Origin: Tubulinosema ratisbonensis
Taxonomy: Eukaryota > Microsporidia > Tubulinosematidae
Assembly (NCBI GenBank): GCA_004000155.1
Contig: RCSS01000202.1
Span: 1-15,661, forward strand
Direction: 5' to 3'
Length of the DNA: 15,661 bases
The translations under genes and the position numbers were made by a program. This document shows positions 9,265 to 14,979 of this stretch, piece after piece. Each line of letters opens with the position of its first letter. The stretch's first letter is position 1. Below the pieces are notes generated by a model. That model made no database searches and was not told where the DNA came from. It was given only the letters and a program-made list of their open reading frames with translations.

Positions 9265-10518
9265 ACTTATATCTACAAAAAAAAATATTTATTTTTATTT
9301 GTAAATTTTTATAACTACTATCGTATTTATTTTTGTAAGCTTTTATAAAACATTTAAAAGTGGATAATTTTTACTTTATAATCTTTGCAGAGTTAGTGCT
9401 CTGTAAATTATTTTTTATGCCTATTATTAACTTTTAATCAAACATTATAATGGTTTTAAAATAAAAACGATCTGTAGGGTCTTAGTTAAATAAATATTAA
9501 AATCAATACTAAAACAAAACAAAAAAAACAAATTAGAAAGTAAATAGAAATTAAAGTAAGGTGATTGATACTATTGACATGCAACTAACTTATTTAATAA
9601 TTATGTTATCTATTACTTTTTGTGTTTTTCCAATTTAAATTATAGAGATTGGAAAAAATATAAAGTACAAACACAGAAAAGATATGTAAATGAATAAAAA
9701 TAAATATATTTGTAGTAAAGAAAAATGATTAAAACCTTTAGTGTTTTATTACAGATTCGTTTTAATAATTTTTTTATGCAAAATAAAAAAGTTTAAATAT
9801 TTTCAAATCTAAAAAATAAACTGCCTTTAATCATTTTAACTTGTTAAATTTTTTTTTATTTATATGGGTTAGAAAATCTATAACGAAGATTTACTTAGTA
9901 TTTATATAACTAAAAATGTTTTTATTGCTTAACGCATATTAAAATACGATATCAACGTTGATAAACACAAAATCTTAGTTTGTTTATTGTAGCTTAAATT
10001 TTTTATAACAACGAGGAAAAAATTCACAAAGATTTAAAACGTTGTTTTAAAAACAATTCATTACAAAATCAGATCTTATTCTGAGTCTTGCTGCGAAATT
10101 GTCTTTTATTGAATATAGAACCATAACAAATGATATAAACATTGAATAAACTAATAATGCCTAATTATAGCCATTAGATTAATATATGATAAAGTTTAAA
10201 ATTTATTTTATAAAACCAATCACATAACAAAAACAAAATACAAAAACCAAAAACATTTTCATAGGGAATATGGATATTTCTAATTAGAAAATTCAATATT
10301 TACAAAGCTATTTTTCGTATTTTATATTATGTTTTTATTTTAATAAATAATTATGTTAGTAAATCTTATTTCTAACTTCTTCTTCATTACGTTCCCTATA
10401 TCTTATTTCAATATTTCTTTTGTTCACATGCCAGTAACTCTACACTTAGAATAAATCTAAATGTTTCAGAATATTCTGCAATTTTTTTTATAAATGTACA
10501 CAAAATAATTAGGATTGT
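9265..10518. other. Long AT-rich spacer with one hairpin, no gene
   Basis: No intact gene is visible in this 1.25 kb. A hairpin lies at 9626-9658. A coding-like patch at about 10069-10145 on the plus strand (SDLILSLAAKLSFIEYRTIT, then NDINIE and stop) has mixed composition but could not be assigned. The rest is low-complexity A/T. Confidence 0.35.
9626..9658. repeat. Inverted repeat / hairpin
   Basis: tttttccaat (9626-9635) pairs perfectly with attggaaaaa (9649-9658) around a 13-base loop. Imperfect pairing may continue outwards, because ctttttgtgt before it and acacagaaaag after it (to about 9680) are near reverse complements with small offsets. It could be one end, or the whole, of a small non-autonomous element, or chance. 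Confidence 0.4.
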
Positions 10519-10755
10519 CTACTTTCTATAGTCATTTAACGTAGTAGTAAAGGTTTGGAGTCTCTTGTATTTTTAGATAAATACAACATTCAGAATAGCA
10601 TCTAGTAGGCCTTTAAACTTTAGAAAAGTCTTAAAATTATCCAAAGAAAAGTTGTAAATAATAAAATATCTCTTATAATTTGCTTGTTCTAGTTTTTGGC
10701 ATATAAGTTGTATTGTAGTCTTGGGCAAAAGAAGAAGATATTTAAAATACAAAAA
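10519..10755 (-). pseudogene. piggyBac-like transposase fragment
   Basis: A minus-strand frame, open from 10755 to a stop at 10575, reads PKTTIQLICQKLEQANYKRY, FIIYNFSLDNFKTFLKFKGL, LDAILNVVFI. After the stop it continues KYKRLQTFTTTLNDYRK. This resembles the piggyBac (DDE_Tnp_1_7) stretch '..v..l...l....y.lyfDNfytSl.L...L..kgi.a.GTvr.nR'. The catalytic Asp of the DN pair appears replaced (IYN), and GT/R residues are altered. No upstream or downstream piggyBac motifs could be read with confidence. It is an isolated fragment and clearly inactive. The alternative is some other DDE family. Confidence 0.45.
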
Positions 10756-11110
10756 TTAGTTAAATTCTATCTATAAGAATAAACAATGTTTAATAAATCT
10801 TTCTATTGGGGTTATTAATGTTTTTGAAATAATCTAAAAGTATTTTTTTTGTAAATCATACGTATTTGTTATTTTAATTAATGATATTCAAGATATGTAA
10901 ATTTAAATTTTAAACAACTAATTATTGGTGTTTTTGCCTAGAATCAAAATGTAAAAATTCTTAACTCTATCATTAATCACAAATAAAGTAATTCTATTAT
11001 CAATTTGCTAAAGCTCTATGATTTTCTCTTTTCTTGACTTTTTTATACGTAAGGTAATAATGTAAAAAACAATCCATTTTAATGAGAATAAAAATTTCTC
11101 ACCTGTGTCA

Positions 11111-11260
11111 ATCATCAATATAAGTAAACAAAATATCGTTTATAAATTCATTAGTACCATTTATATCTCTGGAGCACTTTCAACTGTACATACAAATAAT
11201 AAATAGCGAAAAGATCTTTGTATAGATTTCAGAACGCTAGGCAACAAAAAAACATACAAA
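11111..11260 (-). pseudogene. Merlin-like repeat, copy B
   Basis: This is the diverged sister of the fragment at 1179-1547. Positions 11204-11257 align without gaps to 1350-1403. One block is identical at 19 of 20 bases (around aaaagatctttgtat) and a second is identical over 15 bases (taggcaacaaaaaaa, 11238-11252). Translated on the minus strand it gives LPSVLKSIQRSFRYLLFV and then INGTNEFINDILFTYIDD, which parallel LPKDGKYIQRSF and INKFNENRILELVPD of copy A. Conservation is visible at protein level as well as in the DNA, which suggests descent from one coding family. The copy is short and truncated on both sides. Confidence 0.5.
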
Positions 11261-11920
11261 TGATTAAAACCTTTTCTTTAAAGTATGTAATCAGTCATCT
11301 AATCCTCTAAGTTATACTTTTTAAGCTCAATTGCATGTTCTATGTTTCGTACTTTAGTTGTACAATTTTATCGTAAAGTAAATAATTATTATTAATGATT
11401 TATTCATATCTTTTATTTCATACTTTATTCTTCTTCGAAAAAAATAATTTAATATTTTTTAGAAATTTCTAAGTGAGGAATGTATGAAAATACCAATCAA
11501 TTTTTTATGATTTCTAAATTTCAGAAATTAAAGATTCGTTATATTTTATTATATTTTTGACCTCAGATCTGCATTCTTTGGTTTGTAATGTTCTTTAAAA
11601 GTTGTGTTATGTTTTTTCTTAAATTTCGAAATCGTTCAATTCAAAACAATTTAGGTTTGCGAAGCTAGTATTTCTTACAATATCATAGAATATAAAACTA
11701 TGTATTTTAACATTTAAATGCTTTTTTATCTCCAAATTTAGTGAATTGTGCATATTATTGCATTTAAAAAATTAAAACTTTAGCTGGTTTTATGTAAAAA
11801 ATAAATTAGTGACTTTTTAAAATATTCAAAAAAAATAAAATTTTTTATAATGTGGGTTAACTTTAAAAAAACGATTTTAAGGTAAAAAACTCAAAAAAAA
11901 TTTTAATAATTAATTTCTAT
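11261..11920. other. AT-rich spacer downstream of the gene cluster
   Basis: This is the boundary between the transposon graveyard and the tandem genes. A minus-strand patch near 11560-11635 (FKKKHNTTFKEHYKPKNADL) looks coding-like for about 25 codons but was not recognised. No gene or RNA was seen. Confidence 0.35.
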
Positions 11921-11926
11921 TTTATT
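11921..11926 (-). terminator. AATAAA poly(A)-type signal overlapping the pcf11-like stop codon
   Basis: On the minus strand the final codons read GAA TAA, and the hexamer AATAAA starts inside the last codon and includes the stop. Similar AATAAA hexamers overlap or closely follow the 3' ends of the Ran gene (14279-14288) and the Sm-like gene (13915-13920). The role is inferred from the general eukaryotic signal; such hexamers are also frequent by chance at this base composition. Confidence 0.4.
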
Positions 11927-12812
11927 CAATGCACTTCCTATGATAAAAAAATCCATCTTCAGTTTTGACACCTTCATGCAACACCCAAGCCTCCTCTTCA
12001 TCATCAAACTTAAGTTGTATCTTCTCTTTACAAATCTTACACTCCTGTGCCTTATCACTCTTCACTTTAACATTGCTAAAAACAAGGTTAGGTAAACTTA
12101 TCTTAGACACAAGCCATTCACTCTCTTTACATGCATATTCACGCGATAAAGTGGTCTGCTGTTCTGTGCTTCTAATTTTTCTTTGATGGTCTTGTAAATG
12201 AACACTCAATGCTTCTGATTCATGCGTATCAAACCTTAATGCACATATTTTGCATTGGATTGGTTTGTAAAGTATTTTTATTAATTTTTTTAATAATTTT
12301 TTTGAATTTTGGTTCTTTTTTTTTGATTGGTTGGTTAATTTATTTTTAATTATTTTTTTATTTAATTTGTCAATTTTATTTTTTTCATTGATCTCATCAG
12401 TTTTATTTTTTTCATTTGATTCGTTAGTTTCATTAATTTTATTTAACTTATTTTTTTCATTAATTTCACTTTTCTTATTTAATTCACATTTCAGTTCATT
12501 CTCCAAATCAGATAATTTTACTTTTTTTACTTCTTCCTCTGAAACATTCAATCCAGGTATTTTAATACTCCTTTCTTTAACAATAATTTCTTCTTTTGTT
12601 TTATTATTTATTTTTTCTTTAAAATAAGTATTCTTTTTAAGTTCACAAATTACTTCCTCTAAGTCATTGTTAAATTTACTTTGTAACTCCAGTATCTTTA
12701 TAAGTTCATCAGATAAGTATTTTTTTGTGTTAAATATTATTAATATTACATTTAATTTTATGTTTTCTCCTTTCTTATAAGTTGATAAAAGGTTTATGAA
12801 TTCTTTACACAT
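11922..12812 (-). CDS. Pcf11-like mRNA cleavage/polyadenylation factor, two zinc fingers, no CID
   Basis: Pcf11 is a subunit of the cleavage/polyadenylation machinery (CF IA in yeast) that links 3'-end cleavage to transcription termination. This 296-residue protein matches only the C-terminal half of the family. Its C2H2 finger is at residues 187-209 (C187-x2-C190, H205-x3-H209, with LRF and HLQDHQRK). It is followed by SRE....ESEWL, the family's 'SR.W....W' segment. Last comes a C2HC finger at 258-294 (C258-x2-C261, FDDEEEAWV, DGFFYHRKC with H291 and C294). In yeast Pcf11 the Clp1-binding segment lies between these fingers. The N-terminal CTD-interacting domain is not visible. Residues 1-100 are unrecognised and 100-175 are a Lys/Asn/Glu low-complexity linker. 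The ATG at 12812 is the first in frame. The stop overlaps AATAAA. It is last in a row of four minus-strand genes. Confidence 0.82.
   Translation of the reverse strand: MCKEFINLLSTYKKGENIKLNVILIIFNTKKYLSDELIKILELQSKFNNDLEEVICELKKNTYFKEKINNKTKEEIIVKERSIKIPGLNVSEEEVKKVKLSDLENELKCELNKKSEINEKNKLNKINETNESNEKNKTDEINEKNKIDKLNKKIIKNKLTNQSKKKNQNSKKLLKKLIKILYKPIQCKICALRFDTHESEALSVHLQDHQRKIRSTEQQTTLSREYACKESEWLVSKISLPNLVFSNVKVKSDKAQECKICKEKIQLKFDDEEEAWVLHEGVKTEDGFFYHRKCIE
12357..12470 (-). repeat. Low-complexity Asn/Glu/Lys repeat inside the Pcf11-like gene
   Basis: Residues about 115-152 are an imperfect repeat built on I/L-N-E-K-N-K units (for example INEKNK, SNEKNK, INEKNK), encoded by a T-rich plus-strand run. 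It lies in the linker before the zinc fingers and is probably disordered and length-variable. The T-rich complement creates a long but meaningless plus-strand open frame. Confidence 0.6.
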
Positions 12813-12822
12813 GGTTGAACAT
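12805..12822 (-). other. Overlapping five-codon upstream ORF before the Pcf11-like start
   Basis: Ten bases upstream of the chosen ATG is another ATG (12822-12820) in a different frame. It runs for five codons (ATG TTC AAC CAT GTG) and stops with a TAA overlapping the first codons of the gene. If the transcript starts upstream of 12822, ribosomes would meet this short frame first. Very short leaders are common in microsporidia, so it may lie outside the mRNA. Confidence 0.35.
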
Positions 12823-12840
12823 AAATCCTATTTTTAATAA

Positions 12841-13073
12841 ATAAATTAAAAAAATAAATAATAAAATAAATAATTTATTAAATTATTTAATTCATTAATT
12901 ATAATATTTAATACAATAATTCTTGTTTAATAATAAAAATTATAATTTAAATCAATAATTTAAAATATGTAATTTATAAATTAAGAATATTTTAATTAAT
13001 TAAATATTATTTTATTATTTAATTAAATATTTAAATATAATAAATATTTTAAAAATATTAAATAAAATAATAT
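12841..13073. other. Almost pure A/T intergenic spacer
   Basis: Only about 7 of the 240 bases between 12841 and 13080 are G or C. It contains the left arm and loop of the long inverted repeat that ends over the next gene's stop codon. It presumably includes the promoter of the Pcf11-like gene, but no distinct element can be seen beyond A/T runs. Confidence 0.5.
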
Positions 13074-13087
13074 TTAATTAATTAAAA
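12990..13087. repeat. Perfect 27-bp inverted repeat with 44-base loop
   Basis: Bases 12990-13016 are the exact reverse complement of 13061-13087. Both arms are entirely A/T. The right arm covers the last codons and stop (13076-13074) of the unrecognised minus-strand gene, so an RNA hairpin would form at that gene's 3' end. Twenty-seven perfect pairs is well beyond what A/T-only chance readily gives. It may be a MITE-like insertion, a 3'-end structure, or the result of an inverted duplication. Confidence 0.75.
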
Positions 13088-13646
13088 ATGCCTCTTCTAA
13101 CCCTCTCTTCATTTCCTTCCTTGTACTCTTCTTATAAAAATAATTACCAACCTTTGACACAACCTCAATAACCTCTNTTTCAACCTTATACCTCATACTA
13201 TCCAATATCTCTTTACTCTTTTCTTTATCAAAATAGAAAAAAACATTGGTTAAAATTTTACATCTCTGGCCGTAAGACATATTTTTTAAAAAACTAATAA
13301 AAAACTCAGAAATAAAAAGAGAATTCCAAGTATAAATNAATCCTGTAAGAATTACAATCCTATTCCTAAAAGCCTTATTGCCTCTTTTTCTTGAATTGTT
13401 AAGATACTTAACCTCATCTAACATATTTTTACTGAGTATTATTATTGATCTAAGGGTCCAACTGCGCACTATCCATTTTAAAACTACTATAAAGTCACAA
13501 CATTGGTAATCATCTATGTATTTTGAGAGGTGATGTCCTATCAGTGCTGCGTTTTTTTCGTTACGGATCCATGTACCAAAATTTGCATCGTAATGAGCAT
13601 CCATGCTTGTTATGGTTAATTCTATATCTGATAGTTTTAATACCAT
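13074..13646 (-). CDS. Unrecognised conserved-looking protein, about 190 residues
   Basis: I do not recognise this protein. The frame is open from 13748 to the TAA at 13076-13074, but the 5' portion contains no ATG. The first would-be start at 13733 is GTG, and the nearest upstream ATG (13735) is in another frame and is followed at once by a stop. The first in-frame ATG is at 13646, giving about 190 residues beginning MVLKLSDIELTI. A CCC triplet six bases before it (CCCAACCTAATG) supports this start. The protein is rich in Ile, Lys and aromatic residues, with motifs such as DAHYDANFGTW, LKWIVRSWTLR and FFISFLKNM. It has no Cys cluster, clear signal peptide or convincing membrane span. Composition and codon mix look genuinely coding. 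Two ambiguous bases (13177, 13338) each hide one residue. It is probably lineage-specific. Confidence 0.65.
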   Translation of the reverse strand: MVLKLSDIELTITSMDAHYDANFGTWIRNEKNAALIGHHLSKYIDDYQCCDFIVVLKWIVRSWTLRSIIILSKNMLDEVKYLNNSRKRGNKAFRNRIVILTGXIYTWNSLFISEFFISFLKNMSYGQRCKILTNVFFYFDKEKSKEILDSMRYKVEXEVIEVVSKVGNYFYKKSTRKEMKRGLEEAFLIN

Positions 13647-13652
13647 TAGGTT

Positions 13653-13655
13653 GGG
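13653..13655 (-). promoter_or_regulatory. CCC element before the inferred start of the unrecognised gene
   Basis: On the minus strand CTCCCAACCTAATG places CCC six bases before the ATG at 13646. CCC- and GGG-type motifs immediately upstream of start codons are a described feature of microsporidian genes. It is used here to favour the ATG at 13646 over the upstream GTG. Confidence 0.35.
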
Positions 13656-13749
13656 AGATAAAATGTGGTTTTTCTTTGTAAATTCTCCTTTATTTATCAA
13701 AGTTCTCCTTTTGGAAATTAAATATTTTATCACATCAAAATTGGATAAT

Positions 13750-13907
13750 CAAATCAAAAATAAAAAAGAAATATTTTTATTTTTTAATTTTTTTTTTTAT
13801 TTTTTAATTATTTTTAATTTTTTTTAATTTTTTTTAATTATTTTATTTTATTTTTTATTTATTTTTAATTTTTAATTTTTATTTATTTTATTTTTTATTT
13901 TTTATTT
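13750..13907. other. Low-complexity T-rich (plus strand) spacer
   Basis: This is nearly pure T/A with strong strand bias: runs of T on the plus strand, hence A on the coding strand of the flanking genes, built from ttttttaatt-like units. It is intergenic between the Sm-like gene (upstream in transcription) and the unrecognised gene. Small open frames on the plus strand across it are artefacts of composition. Confidence 0.6.
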
Positions 13908-14147
13908 TTAATAATTTATTTCACTTATTTCTTTGATATCAGTCAATTTAAATGTACCAACATTCCAATATTTTTTACCATTAACACAGTAAAAACATTT
14001 ATCTACACAACATGTTTTAGGTATACTGAATGTTTCTATTAAACCATCAAATGATAATGTACCATAACAATCCAATACTATCAATCTACCAGAGAATTTT
14101 CTATTTTCTTGTGTTATAAAATTATATTCTAAACCCAAATACATCAT
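13908..14147 (-). CDS. Small Sm-fold-like protein (LSM / NAA38-like)
   Basis: This 79-residue protein resembles Sm/LSM-fold proteins, which form RNA-binding rings. The NAA38/LSMD1 type is instead an auxiliary subunit of the NatC N-terminal acetyltransferase. Residues 17-38 (KFSGRLIVLDCYGTLSFDGL, then IE) fit the Sm1 motif 'f.G.L...D...nL.l....E' (F18, G20, L22, D26, L31, E38), although the usual Asn is Gly-Thr. The C-terminal NVGTFKLTDIKEISEI (62-77) fits the Sm2 strand pair 'lG...i.g..i..I' of the NAA38-like branch better than the canonical RG motif. Length is normal for a minimal Sm protein. Four cysteines (C46, C47, C51, C54) cluster between the two motifs, which is unusual. Two adjacent ATGs (14147, 14144) could start it. 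It lies 142 bases downstream of the Ran stop. Confidence 0.5.
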   Translation of the reverse strand: MMYLGLEYNFITQENRKFSGRLIVLDCYGTLSFDGLIETFSIPKTCCVDKCFYCVNGKKYWNVGTFKLTDIKEISEINY

Positions 14148-14289
14148 AAAATAAATTAAAAAAAATATTAAAAAGTAAAAATAAAAAAATAAAAAAAGAA
14201 ATAAAAAACAAATTAAATATAAAAAAATAAATCATTAAATAAAAGAAATATAAATTAATTAAAAATAATTTTATTAATTTTATTTATTT
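14148..14289. other. A-rich (plus strand) intergenic spacer
   Basis: This spacer between the Ran gene and the Sm-like gene is almost all A/T, with A predominating on the plus strand. It holds overlapping AATAAA hexamers on the minus strand at 14279-14288, right after the Ran stop codon. No other element was seen. Confidence 0.5.
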
Positions 14290-14976
14290 TTATAGGAAAT
14301 CTTCATCATCCATTAACTTAACATTCTCAGAAACATTAACCAATTCTTGCATGAATTTATTACTTTCCTCAACAGACTTAGCATCAATGTTAATCTCTGC
14401 TGGCTTAAGATTAAGATTAGACACAAATGTAAGATCATCCTTTCCAGTTAACTTCCTGGCCAAAGCTAAAAATGGCATTTCAAAATTATAATTGGTCTTA
14501 GCTGATATCTCAGTGTACATCAACACTCCACTCTTTAATGTTCTAGCTATCATTTTCTCTTTAACCTTCCTATTAGAACAATCTACTTTGTTACCACACA
14601 AAACTATTGGTATCTTTCCTTCCTCAAAACAAACATCTACAATCCTTCTTTGCCAATGTGGTACGTTAGAATATGTGATTGATGAAGTAACATCGTAGAA
14701 AATAATTGCACCGTGTGCTCCAATGTAATAAGCATCACTCAACTTACTTTTTAGTTCTTGGCCTGCTGTGTCCCACACCTCGAATGTTAAGTCAATCCCA
14801 TAGTTTGTGCTGAAGTTTACCATAGAGATTTCTGCTCCACAGGTGGCTGTGTACTCTGTTACGAATATTCCGTCTAAGATTTTCTTAACGAAGGTTGTCT
14901 TTCCTGTTCCNCNGNNNNCTACTAAGACTATTTTGTATTGTTGTTTTTGCACTGGTGTTGTGAAAGGAATTGCCAT
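14290..14976 (-). CDS. Ran/Gsp1-type small GTPase (nuclear transport)
   Basis: Ran cycles between GTP and GDP to set the direction of nuclear import and export and also acts in spindle and envelope assembly. The 228-residue protein has all G motifs. These are the P-loop at 20-28 (x3-GTGKTT), switch I YTATCGAEI (42-50, with Mg-binding T45), switch II WDTAGQE (68-74, catalytic Q73), NKVD (129-132) and ISAK (157-160). Ran-specific wording includes NVPHWQRR, IPIVLCGNKVD, NYNFEMPFLALARKL and an acidic end, DDEDFL. It is slightly longer than yeast or human Ran, mainly from a short insertion around 117-121 (FEEGK) and N-terminal residues. Ambiguous bases at 14911-14918 blank three P-loop residues, which is an assembly issue and not a mutation. 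The ATG is directly preceded by CCC. It is the first of four tandem minus-strand genes. Confidence 0.95.
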   Translation of the reverse strand: MAIPFTTPVQKQQYKIVLVXXXGTGKTTFVKKILDGIFVTEYTATCGAEISMVNFSTNYGIDLTFEVWDTAGQELKSKLSDAYYIGAHGAIIFYDVTSSITYSNVPHWQRRIVDVCFEEGKIPIVLCGNKVDCSNRKVKEKMIARTLKSGVLMYTEISAKTNYNFEMPFLALARKLTGKDDLTFVSNLNLKPAEINIDAKSVEESNKFMQELVNVSENVKLMDDEDFL

Positions 14977-14979
14977 GGG
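14977..14979 (-). promoter_or_regulatory. CCC triplet abutting the Ran start codon
   Basis: The minus strand reads AACCCATGG in an otherwise A/T-only upstream region, so the three Cs stand out. CCC-like motifs immediately 5' of the start codon are characteristic of highly expressed microsporidian genes and fix this ATG as the start. Confidence 0.6.

Noticed and set aside
12331..12627. 98-codon plus-strand open frame rich in Leu, Phe and Ser
   Set aside because: It is the complement of the Lys/Asn/Glu-rich linker of the Pcf11-like gene; T-rich complement sequence naturally gives a stop-free hydrophobic frame.
13750..13907. T-rich tract as a replication origin or centromere-like element
   Set aside because: It is one of several similar intergenic spacers in the gene cluster and has no feature that sets it apart.
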